From Comamonas sp. lk (GTDB lineage Bacteria; Pseudomonadota; Gammaproteobacteria; Burkholderiales; Burkholderiaceae_C): a DNA stretch of 64,000 bases. Position numbers and translations under genes: made by a program. The notes beneath the pieces are model-generated. The model was not told the origin of the DNA and made no database searches. It saw only the letters and a list, made by a program, of their open reading frames with translations. This document shows positions 8,049-17,670 of this stretch, one piece after another (position 1 is the first letter of the stretch; each line of letters opens with the position of its first letter). The DNA is taken from assembly GCA_945860595.1 (NCBI GenBank), contig CAMAQV010000006.1:1-64000 (forward strand), written 5' to 3'.

Positions 8049-9312
8049 GCTGAACCGGCTGTACCAGCCGACGCCCGGGCGCTTCAAATCGGCGCTGCGA
8101 AGCGTCGCGGCGTGGGTCGTTATCGGTATGACGATGATCCCGCAAGCACAGGCAGTCCAAGCCAACGTCAATGTGGCCCCTGGCGAGGCCGCGATGACCC
8201 AGGACTTCCAGGCGGAGAAGCGGCTGATCGAGGTGTATCAGCTCATCGGTGGCGGGCGTTACCGGGAGGCGCTGCGGCAAGCGGAACTGCTGGTCAAAGA
8301 TGTGCCGCATTTCCAGCTCGCGCAACTGGTGTATGGCGACTTGCTGGCGTCGCGTATCCACGTGGTCAAGACCCTGGGTGATGTCAGCCCGGAAGCCGCC
8401 GCTGCAGCCGGACTGACCTTGGGCGACCTGCGCCAAGAGTCTCAGCGGCGTCTGGATGCGCTGCGCGAACGTCCGCCGGCTAACGCCGTACCCGCGCAAT
8501 TTCTCAGGATCTCGGCCAAAAGCCGGCACGTGATCGCGGTCGACGCATCCCGCTCGCGCTTGTATTTGTTTGAGAACACGCCCGCCGGCCCCCGGTTGCT
8601 GATGGACTACTACGTGTCGGTTGGCAAGGCCGGTGTCGCCAAATCGGTTGAGGGTGACCAGCGCACGCCCTTGGGTGTGTACTACGTTACCGGACTGTTA
8701 AACCGCAAAACGCTGGGTGATTTTTATGGCAGCGGCGCATTGCCCATCAACTACCCCAATATGCTGGACCTGCGCCGTAGCAAATCCGGGCGCGGCATCT
8801 GGCTGCACGGCACGCCGGCCAGCCAGTTTTCCAGGGCACCGCAGGCCACCGATGGCTGCCTGGTGATATCGAACCCCGACCTGCAGCACCTGAGCAGTAC
8901 GGTCGAAGTGCAGTCCACGCCCATCGTCATCGCCCCCAAACTTACCTGGGTGAGTCCGGCCGCGTTGGGTTCTGCGGCGGAGAGTTTTGAATCCATGCTG
9001 CAAGACTGGCTCAACGCGAAGACACGCGGCGACTGGTCACGGGTTGAGGGGTTTTATGCGTCTGACTTCAATAGCTACGGCCGTACCTTGAACCAATGGT
9101 TGCCTGAGGCACGGGCCGAAGCGGCACGCGCCCGAAGCCGACAGCTGCAAATCAAAGACCTCACCATGCTCAGTTGGGTGGACAATGAAGAAGTGATGGT
9201 GGTCACCTTCAGCGAACTGGCCCGTGGTGCCGTCAGCGGCCCGCTCAAACGCCAGTACTGGGTGAAAATCGACAAGAAATGGAAAATATTTTTTGAGGGC
9301 GTAATTGGATGA
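8005..9312 (+). CDS. L,D-transpeptidase (YkuD domain) with C-terminal NTF2-like domain
   Basis: This is a periplasmic enzyme of the YkuD/ErfK family, which makes or edits 3-3 peptidoglycan crosslinks or attaches proteins to meso-DAP. A hydrophobic export segment (about residues 28-50) precedes the catalytic domain. The catalytic domain has HG at residue 268 and TDGC with the nucleophile C285. The C-terminal 100 residues (QDWLNAKTRGDW...) match the NTF2-like domain of the preceding gene. The ATG at 8005 lies inside the end of that gene (44-base overlap) and has GGAG about 10 bases upstream; GTG at 8029 is an alternative. Overlap with the cyclophilin gene downstream suggests coupled expression. 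Confidence 0.85.
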   Translation: MANAGTSSVKQWVPELNRLYQPTPGRFKSALRSVAAWVVIGMTMIPQAQAVQANVNVAPGEAAMTQDFQAEKRLIEVYQLIGGGRYREALRQAELLVKDVPHFQLAQLVYGDLLASRIHVVKTLGDVSPEAAAAAGLTLGDLRQESQRRLDALRERPPANAVPAQFLRISAKSRHVIAVDASRSRLYLFENTPAGPRLLMDYYVSVGKAGVAKSVEGDQRTPLGVYYVTGLLNRKTLGDFYGSGALPINYPNMLDLRRSKSGRGIWLHGTPASQFSRAPQATDGCLVISNPDLQHLSSTVEVQSTPIVIAPKLTWVSPAALGSAAESFESMLQDWLNAKTRGDWSRVEGFYASDFNSYGRTLNQWLPEARAEAARARSRQLQIKDLTMLSWVDNEEVMVVTFSELARGAVSGPLKRQYWVKIDKKWKIFFEGVIG

Positions 9313-9911
9313 ACCCATTTGCAATCGCGGCACGCGCACTCGGTACGATGTTTTCCGGCTGCCTTCTGGCCTGCTACCTAATGGCATCGGGGGCCGCATA
9401 CGCCCAAGCCGTTACCCAGGTGCGCTTCCAAACCACGCTGGGTAATTTTGTGGTGGAGGTCTACCCCAGCAAGACGCCTAAAACCGTGCAGAACTTTGTG
9501 CAGTACGCGCAAGACAAACACTTTGACGGCACCATTTTTCACCGAGTCATCGACAACTTCATGGTGCAGGGCGGCGGCTTCACACCGGACATGGCACAAA
9601 AACCTACCCGCGCGCCTGTCCCCCTCGAGATCGACCGCAGCCTGAAAAACGACCGCGGAACGATTGCGATGGCCCGCACCGGCAACCCGAACTCGGCCAC
9701 GGCGCAATTCTTCATTAATGTCGTGGACAACCCCATGCTCAACGCCCCGCAGCCTGACGGCTACGGCTATGCTGTCTTCGGCAAAGTGGTCAGCGGTATG
9801 GAGACCATTGATGCCATCCGCGCCGTGGCAACCCGCAACCAAAACGGCTACCAAAACGTACCCGCCACCCCCATCATCATCAACACAGCCACCGTGCTGA
9901 CATCACCATGA
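9309..9911 (+). CDS. ppiA: Periplasmic peptidyl-prolyl cis-trans isomerase (cyclophilin)
   Basis: A cyclophilin-type isomerase that speeds prolyl bond isomerisation during folding of exported proteins. The 200 residues start with an export signal (about residues 1-33, ending AYA-QA). The cyclophilin core follows: TIFHRVIDNFMVQGG, the TARTGNPNSATAQFFIN-type active-site stretch, and GYAVFGKVV near the end. The start overlaps the L,D-transpeptidase stop by four bases (ATGA), and the stop overlaps the next cyclophilin start. The export signal distinguishes it from the cytoplasmic paralogue next door, so one folding helper is placed in each compartment. Confidence 0.9.
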   Translation: MNPFAIAARALGTMFSGCLLACYLMASGAAYAQAVTQVRFQTTLGNFVVEVYPSKTPKTVQNFVQYAQDKHFDGTIFHRVIDNFMVQGGGFTPDMAQKPTRAPVPLEIDRSLKNDRGTIAMARTGNPNSATAQFFINVVDNPMLNAPQPDGYGYAVFGKVVSGMETIDAIRAVATRNQNGYQNVPATPIIINTATVLTSP

Positions 9912-10417
9912 GCAACCCCCATATCGAACTGCATATCGCCCGACTGGGCGTCATTACCCTGGAGCTTGACGCAGAAAAAGCCCCAAAAACAGTCGCCAAC
10001 TTCCTGCAATATCTGGAAGATGGTCACTATGACAATACGATTTTTCACCGCATCATTCCTGGCTTCATGGCCCAGGGCGGTGGCATGTCCAGCGGCATGA
10101 AGCAAAAGAAAACCCACCCGGCCATTACAAACGAAGCCGACAATGGCCTGAAGAATGTGCACTACAGCGTCGCCATGGCGCGCACCAGCGCACCGCATTC
10201 CGCCACCGCGCAGTTCTTTATCAACACGGCGGATAACGACTTCCTGAACTTCTCCGCGCCGACCCAGCAGGGTTGGGGCTATGCGGTGTTCGGCAAAGTG
10301 ATCAGCGGCACGGAGATCGTGGATGCGATGGAAAAAGTCACTACCGGGCGCGTAGGTATGTCAGACGACGTCCCGCTGGAAGACGTACTCATCGAAAAAG
10401 CCGTGCTGAAGGCCTGA
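9908..10417 (+). CDS. ppiB: Cytoplasmic peptidyl-prolyl cis-trans isomerase (cyclophilin)
   Basis: PpiB-type cyclophilin of 169 residues with no signal peptide, acting in the cytoplasm. Core motifs are TIFHRIIPGFMAQGGG (about residues 40-55), ARTSAPHSATAQFFIN (about 95-110) and GYAVFGKVISG. The ATG overlaps the stop of the exported paralogue (ATGA), so the two are translationally coupled and probably arose by tandem duplication. The gene is followed 33 bases later by lpxH on the same strand, an arrangement common in beta-proteobacteria. Confidence 0.94.
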   Translation: MSNPHIELHIARLGVITLELDAEKAPKTVANFLQYLEDGHYDNTIFHRIIPGFMAQGGGMSSGMKQKKTHPAITNEADNGLKNVHYSVAMARTSAPHSATAQFFINTADNDFLNFSAPTQQGWGYAVFGKVISGTEIVDAMEKVTTGRVGMSDDVPLEDVLIEKAVLKA

Positions 10418-10450
10418 TCGGGCACTTCGGTACCGCACGCGCTTTGCCCT

Positions 10451-11230
10451 ATGGAGCTCCGAGCGCCCAGCCACTGGCAGACCTTGGATTTTGTGTCCGA
10501 CCTGCACCTGCAGGACAGCAGCCCGCGCACCCTGCAGGGCTTTGTTGACTACCTGGACACAACCCAGGCCGACGCCGTTTTTGTTCTGGGTGATTTGTTC
10601 GAGTTCTGGATCGGCGACGACTGGATGGACGCGCCCCAGGACGCGCACCGCCAGTGCCTGGATGCCTTGGCCCGCGCAGGCCAGCGGCTGGCACTGCACA
10701 TCATGCGGGGTAACCGCGACTTTTTGATGGGCCGTAGCCTGATGCAGTTTTGCGGTGCGCACGACCTGCCCGATCCGCTGACCCTGGTTTTTGGCGGTGA
10801 GCGCATCGTCCTGAGCCACGGCGATGCACTGTGTACCGGCGACATCCGCTACCAGGAATTTCGCCAACTCTCCCGCGCCGACGCCTGGCAGCGCAATTTT
10901 TTGGCCGAGCCGCTGGCTGGGCGCAAAAATCGCATGCTGGGCATGCGCCAGCAAAGCGAGGCCAACAAAAAAGCCAGCACCACGTTTTTTGACGTGGACG
11001 ACCAGGCCGCGCTGGCGCTCTTGCAGCAGTGCGCCGCCACCACCCTGGTGCACGGCCATACCCATAAGCCAGACCACCACACCCTGGATGCGCAGCACAC
11101 CCGCTGGGTATTAACCGACTGGGATCTGGACGGCAGCGTGCCCCGAGCGGGTGTGCTGCGGGTTTGCCCTAGCCCCGACAGCGCGGCGGCGAAACCCCCC
11201 GCGTTGCGCTGGGCGCGCATTGCGGTTTAA
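10451..11230 (+). CDS. lpxH: UDP-2,3-diacylglucosamine diphosphatase
   Basis: LpxH hydrolyses UDP-2,3-diacylglucosamine to lipid X and UMP in lipid A synthesis. It is a calcineurin-like, manganese-dependent phosphoesterase at the inner membrane surface. The metal-binding motifs are SDLHL (D17, H19), VLGDLFEFWIGDDW (about 50-62), MRGNRDF (about 83-89), LSHGD, and the C-terminal VHGHTHKP. The 259 residues fit the family (about 240). The stop codon overlaps the stop of the convergent DUF349 gene (11227-11230), leaving no room for a separate terminator. Confidence 0.93.
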   Translation: MELRAPSHWQTLDFVSDLHLQDSSPRTLQGFVDYLDTTQADAVFVLGDLFEFWIGDDWMDAPQDAHRQCLDALARAGQRLALHIMRGNRDFLMGRSLMQFCGAHDLPDPLTLVFGGERIVLSHGDALCTGDIRYQEFRQLSRADAWQRNFLAEPLAGRKNRMLGMRQQSEANKKASTTFFDVDDQAALALLQQCAATTLVHGHTHKPDHHTLDAQHTRWVLTDWDLDGSVPRAGVLRVCPSPDSAAAKPPALRWARIAV

Positions 11231-14055
11231 CGCCGCAGCAGCACCTTAAAGGCCGCCTGCAAGCGGCGGGCATGCCCCGGCTCGTGGCTAGACGCAAACA
11301 CCGTCGCTGCATCCTGCGCCCAGGTCTGCGCCGGGGCCGGGTCATTGCGGCGCGTCAGCAGCTTGAGCTGGAAAGCCCGCCGCGCATCCACAAACTCCGC
11401 CGGGGTTGGGACTTCGGCGGCCATCTCAAGACGCAACAGCGCTTCCTCGGCCGCCTGCGGCTGGGCTGAGGCTCCCGATGCCAACACCGTGCGCCATTGC
11501 GCACGGGCCCCGGCAGCCTGCTTCGATCCCAGCGCCTGTGCTGCGGGAACGGCCTCTGGGTCGCGCTGTTCCCAAGCGGCCAGCAATTGCACCAAAACCT
11601 CGCCGTGTGCCTGCACGGCCATGCGCTTGAGCACCTGCTCGGCACCCTCCAGCGCCTCGCGCTGGGCGCGAAACGCGGCATCACCCAAACGAGGCGGGGC
11701 GGACTCAGGGGAATCAAAGCGGCCACCGCGCCGATCGTCCGAACCCCGGCCAAACCCTCTGCTATCGCCCGGTCCATCCGAACGGCTACCCGGCCCGCGC
11801 GGCGCCCCACTGCGCGCGCCATCACGCGCCCCGGGCCCGCCCCGTTCGCCGCCACGGCGGGTCCCGGCGGCAGGCGCCGCCTCACGCTGCTGCCCCGGGC
11901 GGTCATCACCCCGCCGCGCCACCACCACCGGGCGCACAAGGGGTTTGGCCGGGGCTTCGGCTGGCGCGGTCTCTACGGCAGGCACGGAAGACGTCGCATC
12001 TTGGGTATCTAAAGTCACTTGCAGCGGCTCGGTGCCGACTTCAGCGGCATCCGGCAGGACTGTGTCCGCATCGGCCGGCGGCACGGCGTTGGAGAGCAAC
12101 TCTGGAACCAGAGTGGGTAGCGCATCCGCATCGTGCCCGGGTGCCTGCACCGCCGTGGTCAAGGCGGCGGCCTCTTGTAACTGCGCGCTGGCCGCTTGCT
12201 CGTCAGCGCGGGCCTGCAACTGGCCGCGCAGCGCAGCATCCAGGTCCGCCATCGCCTGGCGGATGCGCTGGGCATCGTTGCTGGCGTTGGCAAGCTGCAG
12301 CGCTTTGGACACTTCAATCACCGCCCGGTCCCGGGCACCGAGTTGGGCCTGCGCCTGTTCTCGCTCGGCGGTTTTGCGGTTGAAGGCCTCATCAATCGGT
12401 CGACGGAACGCATCCCACAACTTTTGCTCCAAACGCCGGTCCAGCGGAACCCCTTGGGCCAGCCGCTGCCAGCGCTGCTGCAAGGACTTGACCGCGTCGA
12501 TGCGCAATTCGGGCGCTGCGCCGAGCACCTGCGCCTCGTCCACCATGGCGCGGCGTAAGGCTAGATTTTCCTCCTGTAACGCTTCCAGCGGCGCGGCGGC
12601 GCGGGCGATGGCGACCTTCCACAGGGGCTGCAATTCCGCAAAGGCTTTCTCGCCCAGATGCCCAGCATTGCGCCAACGGTCGCCAAATTGCATCAAGATG
12701 CGCTGAAAACCCTTCCAATCTGCATCCAGGGCCGTACGGTTTGCGTCTGCCCAGGCGTCCACCTCGGCCAGCAAAGCCAGTCGCTGGGCGCGGTTTTCGG
12801 CAGCGTCGGCCTTGATTTTTTCCAGCCAGACCTCGACCACTTTGTGGGCCTCATTACAGGCGTGGTCAAAGCGCTTCCACAGCCCATGGTTGGGCACCCC
12901 ACCCTGGTCCGTCAACTTCCATTGCTCGCGCAGGCCGCGCAGCAGCTCCTGCATTTTTCGCCCACCGATGGCCTGGCCTTCGGGGCGCTGTAACAAGCCC
13001 TCAGCCTTGGTCACCAGCTCCTCGCGCAACTGGTCGGCGCGCCAGCGCTGCCATCCCTCCAATTCACCGGCAGCGGACAACGCCGCCTGGGCGCGGGCCT
13101 CCAGCCTGCCGTCGATCAGCTTTCCAAATTCCTTCAGCGACTGGCGCAGTGCGTTGGCGGCACCCGCGCTGGCTTTTCCATGGCCTTCGGCGATTTCGGC
13201 CTCCAGCTTGCTCAGCGCCGCCTGGGTCGCCTCGGCCGCCTGAGAGCGCAGCTGCGGGTCGACCGGAGCTTTTACGGGTTTGGGCGCCAGCGCCTCACCC
13301 CGCGCGGCGCGCAGGGCGTCAGCCCACACCGGTACCGGTGGCAGGGGAGCTAGCGGATCCAAGGCGGCGGCAACCGCAAGTTGCACAGCGGCGTCAAAGG
13401 CCTCAGAGACCAGCCCCAACTGGCGCAGCGCTGCGTCCAGCATGCCGACAAACTTCAGGTCCACGCTGGGCCAGCTGCCATTGGCCCGCAAGGCAGCAGC
13501 CTGGTCTTGCCAATGCGCCACATCGACATGCAGCCCGGCTGCTGCTGCCTGTGCTTCCTGCCAGGGTTTGGTGGACAAAATCTCGATGCGTTGGGCTAGG
13601 AGCACAGCGGCTTCGCGCTGGACCTGGGTCTGGTGCTCGAGATCTTCAATCGCACGCACCCGCTCGGCCAGCTGCAGCTTCAAGGCGGCCAGGGGCTCTT
13701 TACTCAGTGGGGCGCCGGCTTTGGCCGCGTCGCGCTGCCAGGCCATGGCATCGGCCATATTGATTTTTCCCGCCTCCAGCAAAGCCTGTGCCCGCAACGC
13801 CCACTCGGCGATCAACTGTTCCTGGCCTTTGGTGCGGCGGGCCTCGTCGAGCCGGTCCTTGATCCAGCGGGCAGCCCCTTTGTCCTTGACGCTGAGCTCC
13901 TTGAACACCGCCTGCAGCAGTTCCGCATCCGGATTGCCGGTCAACCACACGCGCACCCGCGCCGAGCGCTCGCCGGAGGTGGGCGCGCTGAACGCGCCAC
14001 CGGTGATGCCGTCAAGCTGGGCAATCTCAAGATTTTTGTGGGAGTGGGTTGACAT
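11227..14055 (-). CDS. DUF349 domain protein with Arg/Gly-rich insert
   Basis: A large 942-residue, mostly helical cytoplasmic protein. Several repeats of the DUF349 type can be recognised, for example LREQWKLTDQGGVPNHGLWKRFD (about residues 368-390), LMQFGDRWRNAGHLGEKAF and LQQRWQRLAQGVPLDRRLEQKLWDAFRR (about 520-550). Such repeats are rich in coiled coils. Between about residues 705 and 788 lies a low-complexity segment with many RG/GG pairs, like RNA-binding RGG tails. A helical C-terminal domain of about 150 residues follows. The biochemical function of DUF349 proteins is not established. The ATG at 14055 is followed by a polar N-terminus. Confidence 0.8.
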   Translation of the reverse strand: MSTHSHKNLEIAQLDGITGGAFSAPTSGERSARVRVWLTGNPDAELLQAVFKELSVKDKGAARWIKDRLDEARRTKGQEQLIAEWALRAQALLEAGKINMADAMAWQRDAAKAGAPLSKEPLAALKLQLAERVRAIEDLEHQTQVQREAAVLLAQRIEILSTKPWQEAQAAAAGLHVDVAHWQDQAAALRANGSWPSVDLKFVGMLDAALRQLGLVSEAFDAAVQLAVAAALDPLAPLPPVPVWADALRAARGEALAPKPVKAPVDPQLRSQAAEATQAALSKLEAEIAEGHGKASAGAANALRQSLKEFGKLIDGRLEARAQAALSAAGELEGWQRWRADQLREELVTKAEGLLQRPEGQAIGGRKMQELLRGLREQWKLTDQGGVPNHGLWKRFDHACNEAHKVVEVWLEKIKADAAENRAQRLALLAEVDAWADANRTALDADWKGFQRILMQFGDRWRNAGHLGEKAFAELQPLWKVAIARAAAPLEALQEENLALRRAMVDEAQVLGAAPELRIDAVKSLQQRWQRLAQGVPLDRRLEQKLWDAFRRPIDEAFNRKTAEREQAQAQLGARDRAVIEVSKALQLANASNDAQRIRQAMADLDAALRGQLQARADEQAASAQLQEAAALTTAVQAPGHDADALPTLVPELLSNAVPPADADTVLPDAAEVGTEPLQVTLDTQDATSSVPAVETAPAEAPAKPLVRPVVVARRGDDRPGQQREAAPAAGTRRGGERGGPGARDGARSGAPRGPGSRSDGPGDSRGFGRGSDDRRGGRFDSPESAPPRLGDAAFRAQREALEGAEQVLKRMAVQAHGEVLVQLLAAWEQRDPEAVPAAQALGSKQAAGARAQWRTVLASGASAQPQAAEEALLRLEMAAEVPTPAEFVDARRAFQLKLLTRRNDPAPAQTWAQDAATVFASSHEPGHARRLQAAFKVLLRR

Positions 14056-14303
14056 GTTCTGAAGGCTTGGTGGGCAAAATCGAATAGGCGAATATTTTGA
14101 CCGCTAAAAGCACCCTCCCGCGCAGAACGCTGCGCACGGGGCATTCAAGCGATCCAAATAGCAGGGATTCCAAACCAATTAACCACAATGAGGGCCTGCA
14201 CGTGCCTGACACGAGCCAACCGATCCGCGCCTCCTTCCAGCCGCTCGATAGGCGGCAGTGCAAGTGCTCGATATGCATTTAATGCTTGATAAATCTAAGG
14301 CCA

Positions 14304-14309
14304 TATAAT
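14304..14309 (+). promoter_or_regulatory. −10 element of the lytic transglycosylase promoter
   Basis: A perfect TATAAT lies 34 bases before the ATG at 14344, with a TAA/T-rich but poor −35 region (about 14279-14284). Transcription would begin near 14316, which makes the in-frame ATG at 14320 an unlikely start. Confidence 0.5.
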
Positions 14310-14343
14310 CGCCGCCCATATGGACAAGACGACAAGGAGCCTG

Positions 14344-15159
14344 ATGAACGCAGTCCAACGCCTAGGCAATAGCCTGCACGTCATGTGCAGCGACGCGATC
14401 CATGGATTTTTATACCTCGCCCGCAGCAGTTTCACCCTGATTGGTATTGCACTGGTTGTATGCGTCGCTGGGCTGGCGCAATACCCTGAAATTCAAGACT
14501 TGGGAGAATCTCGTCTGGTTGAATGGGTGCGCGAGCGCCAGGACGCACTCACCAGCATCGTCAGCGTTGACCAGCGCCAGAGCAACGCCACCAATCCCGC
14601 CGACTTACCCAAACAGCAGTCTGCGCTGGCGTACTGGCTGAGCAAAAAGTACGGAATCGCCCCTGAGCCGCTCAGCGCCCTGGTGGTGCAAGCCTACGAC
14701 GCAGGAGGTATGCACAAGATCGACCCCTTGCTGATTCTGGCGGTGATGGGGGTGGAGTCTGGCTTTAACCCCTTTGCCCAGAGTCCGGTCGGTGCCCAGG
14801 GCTTGATGCAGGTGATGACCAAGGTGCACACCGCCAAGTACGAGCGCTTCGGCGGCAACCTGGCTGCCTTTGACCCTGCCACCAACCTGCGGGTGGGGGT
14901 ATTGGTACTTAAGGAATGCATCAAGCGCACCGGCTCCGTCGAGGACGGGTTACGCGCCTATGTCGGTGCGAGCAGCCTAGAAGGAGACGGCGGCTATGTC
15001 GACAAGGTCATGGGGGAGTACGCCCGACTGGTCGCGGTTGCCGAGGGTCGCAAGGTTCCGTTCTACCCCGGCCCTAACCTCAGCCCCAGCCCGCCAGCGG
15101 CCAGCGAGGGCCAGACGCCCACCATCGCAACAGCTGCCGAACTGGTTGGCAACCCCTGA
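14344..15159 (+). CDS. Lytic transglycosylase (Slt/MltE-type), membrane-anchored
   Basis: A peptidoglycan lyase that cleaves between MurNAc and GlcNAc to form 1,6-anhydro ends. From the ATG at 14344, chosen because AGGAG stands 6 bases upstream, the product has 271 residues. It has an N-terminal transmembrane segment (about residues 25-47). The SLT domain begins near residue 120: [15 protein letters not shown] with the catalytic Glu of VES at codon 14755, then [12 protein letters not shown] and later LRAYVGAS. The tail is Pro/Ser-rich. It stands alone between divergent DUF349 and glyA, which begins about 120 bases downstream. Confidence 0.88.
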   Translation: MNAVQRLGNSLHVMCSDAIHGFLYLARSSFTLIGIALVVCVAGLAQYPEIQDLGESRLVEWVRERQDALTSIVSVDQRQSNATNPADLPKQQSALAYWLSKKYGIAPEPLSALVVQAYDAGGMHKIDPLLILAVMGVESGFNPFAQSPVGAQGLMQVMTKVHTAKYERFGGNLAAFDPATNLRVGVLVLKECIKRTGSVEDGLRAYVGASSLEGDGGYVDKVMGEYARLVAVAEGRKVPFYPGPNLSPSPPAASEGQTPTIATAAELVGNP

Positions 15160-15232
15160 ACTGCGGGCAGACGCGGCGATTGGTAACACGGCCAGGCCCA
15201 CTTGCTCGACTGTGGGGCCAAAGCGGGGCTCC

Positions 15233-15240
15233 TGTAGAAT
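15233..15240 (+). promoter_or_regulatory. Extended −10 element upstream of glyA
   Basis: TGTAGAAT at 15233-15240 matches an extended −10 and sits 41 bases before the glyA ATG. No clear −35 is visible. A similar TAGAAT precedes the glycine riboswitch at 33862. Confidence 0.4.
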
Positions 15241-15280
15241 TTTCGGTCGTCCATTTCTTCACCCAACTGAAAACCGATCT

Positions 15281-16525
15281 ATGTACCAGCGCAACACCCT
15301 CGTAGAACAGACCGACCCCGAACTCTGGGCCGCCATCGTGGCAGAAAACGCCCGCCAAGAACACCACATTGAGCTGATCGCCAGCGAGAACTACGCCTCC
15401 CCCGCCGTGATGGCCGCCCAAGGCAGCCAACTGACTAATAAGTATGCGGAAGGCTATCCCGGCAAACGCTATTACGGCGGCTGTGAAAACGTCGACGTGG
15501 CCGAGCAACTGGCCATCGACCGTATCAAACAACTGTTTGGCGCGGACGCGGCCAACGTGCAACCGCATTGCGGAGCCTCGGCCAACCAGGCGGTGTTTCT
15601 GGCCTTTTTGCAGCCCGGCGACACCATCATGGGCATGAGCCTGGCCGAAGGCGGGCACCTGACGCACGGCATGCCGCTGAATATGAGCGGCAAATGGTTC
15701 AAGGTCGAATCCTATGGCCTCAATGCCAAAGAAGAGATTGACTATGACGCCATGGAGAAAAAAGCCCATGCGACCCGCCCCAAATTGATCATTGCCGGGG
15801 CATCGGCCTACAGCCTGCACATCGACTTCGCCCGCTTTGCCAAAGTGGCCAAGGATGTGGGGGCCATATTCCTGGTTGACATGGCGCACTACGCCGGCCT
15901 GATTGCCGCAGGCGTCTATCCCAACCCGGTGCCGCACGCCGATGTGGTCACCTCCACCACCCACAAAAGCCTGCGCGGACCGCGCGGCGGCATCATCCTG
16001 ATGAAGGCCCAGCACGAAAAAGCCGTCAACAGCGCAGTCTTCCCCGGCCTGCAAGGGGGCCCGCTGATGCACGTGATCGCGGCCAAGGCCGTGGCGTTCA
16101 AAGAGGCGCTATCGCCCGACTTCAAGCAATACCAGCAGCAGGTGATCGCCAATGCGCACACCGTGGCGCAAACCCTGACCGAGCGCGGACTGCGTATCGT
16201 CAGCGGCGGCACCCAAAGCCACGTGATGCTGGTTGACTTGCGCTCCAAACACATCACCGGCAAAGTTGCCGAGGGCGTGCTGGGCGACGCGCACATGACC
16301 ATCAATAAGAACGCCATCCCGAACGACCCGGAAAAACCCATGGTCACCAGCGGCGTGCGCATCGGCACCCCGGCCATGACCACGCGCGGCTTCAAAGAAG
16401 CCGAGGCGCGCCTCACCGCCAATCTGGTTGCCGACGTGCTGGACAACCCGCACGACGCGGCCAACATCGCCGCGGTGCGCGCCAAGGTGCACGCGCTGAC
16501 GGCGCGCTTCCCGGTCTACGGCTGA
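15281..16525 (+). CDS. glyA: Serine hydroxymethyltransferase
   Basis: GlyA is a PLP enzyme that interconverts serine plus tetrahydrofolate with glycine plus 5,10-methylene-THF, the main entry of one-carbon units. The 414 residues fit the family. Visible motifs are [13 protein letters not shown] near the N-terminus, the GRYYGGC-like segment [25 protein letters not shown], and the PLP-lysine motif [14 protein letters not shown] (about residues 227-240). The ATG at 15281 is the conserved start (MYQRNTL). nrdR follows 14 bases downstream, a common proteobacterial pair. Functionally it links to the glycine cleavage genes about 18 kb away. Confidence 0.97.
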   Translation: MYQRNTLVEQTDPELWAAIVAENARQEHHIELIASENYASPAVMAAQGSQLTNKYAEGYPGKRYYGGCENVDVAEQLAIDRIKQLFGADAANVQPHCGASANQAVFLAFLQPGDTIMGMSLAEGGHLTHGMPLNMSGKWFKVESYGLNAKEEIDYDAMEKKAHATRPKLIIAGASAYSLHIDFARFAKVAKDVGAIFLVDMAHYAGLIAAGVYPNPVPHADVVTSTTHKSLRGPRGGIILMKAQHEKAVNSAVFPGLQGGPLMHVIAAKAVAFKEALSPDFKQYQQQVIANAHTVAQTLTERGLRIVSGGTQSHVMLVDLRSKHITGKVAEGVLGDAHMTINKNAIPNDPEKPMVTSGVRIGTPAMTTRGFKEAEARLTANLVADVLDNPHDAANIAAVRAKVHALTARFPVYG

Positions 16526-16539
16526 AGAGATCGCAACCG

Positions 16540-16989
16540 GTGAAATGCCCCTTCTGCGGCCATTCGGAGACGGCGGTTGCCGAAACCCGGATGTCCGAGG
16601 ACGGGGATTTCATCCGCCGCAGGCGTCAGTGCGGCGCCTGCGACAAACGCTTTACGACCTACGAGCGCCCCGAGGTCAGCTTCCCCAACATCGTCAAGAA
16701 AGACGGGCGGCGCATTGATTACCAGCGCGGCAAGTTGGAGGCCTCGATGTACCTGGCGCTGCGCAAGCGCCCGGTCAGCACCGAGCAGATCGACAGCGCC
16801 ATCGAGCGCATTGAAGAAAAATTGCTGAACCTGGGCCTGCGTGAGGTGCAGTCCACCCGCATTGGCGAACTGGTCATGCGGGAGCTGAAAAAGCTCGACA
16901 AAGTGGCCTATGTACGCTTTGCCAGCGTGTACCGCAATTTTGAAGACCTGGACGCTTTCCGTATGCTGGTTGACGAGGTCAGCAAGTAA
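16540..16989 (+). CDS. nrdR: Transcriptional repressor NrdR
   Basis: NrdR represses ribonucleotide reductase genes by binding NrdR boxes when loaded with dATP/ATP. The 149-residue product has the N-terminal zinc ribbon with Cys 3, 6, 31 and 34 (MKCPFCG...[12 protein letters not shown]). An ATP-cone domain follows from about residue 49 ([19 protein letters not shown]). It starts with GTG at 16540, just after glyA. It is the only obvious DNA-binding transcription factor encoded in the window. Confidence 0.96.
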   Translation: MKCPFCGHSETAVAETRMSEDGDFIRRRRQCGACDKRFTTYERPEVSFPNIVKKDGRRIDYQRGKLEASMYLALRKRPVSTEQIDSAIERIEEKLLNLGLREVQSTRIGELVMRELKKLDKVAYVRFASVYRNFEDLDAFRMLVDEVSK

Positions 16990-17015
16990 GCAGCAGAAAT
17001 CCCCTTTTAAGAGGA

Positions 17016-17597
17016 TTAGCAAGGATCGTTGTTAGCAGATACGACACCGGTCCTGGAATCTGCCAAATATGCTCGCGCCCTGGCATCTGAACTCAAAGCT
17101 ACACAACCCGCCGTTGTGCTGTAGCCGCTGCGATAAATGGTGAAGTGGCCGAATTTGTCCGATGACGAGCGCGCATCTAGGTTTGCATAGGTGCCCGGAC
17201 TTGACAAATGCGCGTCCACCACCCACCCCGTTGGCAGGGGCTGGGGGACCCGAAGCACTGCATCCGCAGAACTGATGGTTGACGAGCTGCCCGCGTAAAC
17301 ATACCAACCGCCGCTCCAAACCTTGGAGTTCAGGCAGGTGTTGACGCTTGCCTGGGCGTTCCCGCACAGCGCCATAGAAGACGAAATTGCGATTGCCTGG
17401 TGGCGCGCCAAGGCTAAATCTTCCATCAAGCGGTTGCTAATGGTGTTGCGGTGGTTGGAATCGATAGCAGCAACAAACCCCGGCATGGCCATACGCAAAA
17501 AAATGCCGGTCAAGGCCACGACCACCAGTAACTCGATCAGCGTAAAACCATATCCGGTACGGCGCTGACCACGGAGGCGATAGGACAGGGTTTGCAC
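17016..17597 (-). CDS. fimT: FimT/GspH-family type IV minor pseudopilin
   Basis: A minor pilin-like protein of 193 residues. The class III leader is cut by prepilin peptidase between G17 and F18 in GYGFTLIELLVVVAL, with the conserved Glu at mature position 5 (E22). The hydrophobic helix is followed by a GspH/FimT-type globular domain (NRLMEDLALARHQAIAISSSMALCG). Family members help prime pilus assembly, and some bind DNA during natural transformation. It is transcribed away from pilV, so the two share a 73-base divergent promoter region. It converges on nrdR. Confidence 0.85.
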   Translation of the reverse strand: MQTLSYRLRGQRRTGYGFTLIELLVVVALTGIFLRMAMPGFVAAIDSNHRNTISNRLMEDLALARHQAIAISSSMALCGNAQASVNTCLNSKVWSGGWYVYAGSSSTISSADAVLRVPQPLPTGWVVDAHLSSPGTYANLDARSSSDKFGHFTIYRSGYSTTAGCVALSSDARARAYLADSRTGVVSANNDPC

Positions 17598-17670
17598 AGC
17601 CAGACCTCAAAAAAAGCAATATTTGTTTGCGTGTAGACTAGCATACTAAAGTTGCTTTTAGGGGTGTTCC

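Noticed and set aside
11345-12706. A 453-codon Ser/Ala/Arg-rich open frame opposite the DUF349 gene
   Set aside because: It is the antisense of a helical coiled-coil gene; the composition is explained by complementing Ala/Leu/Gln codons.
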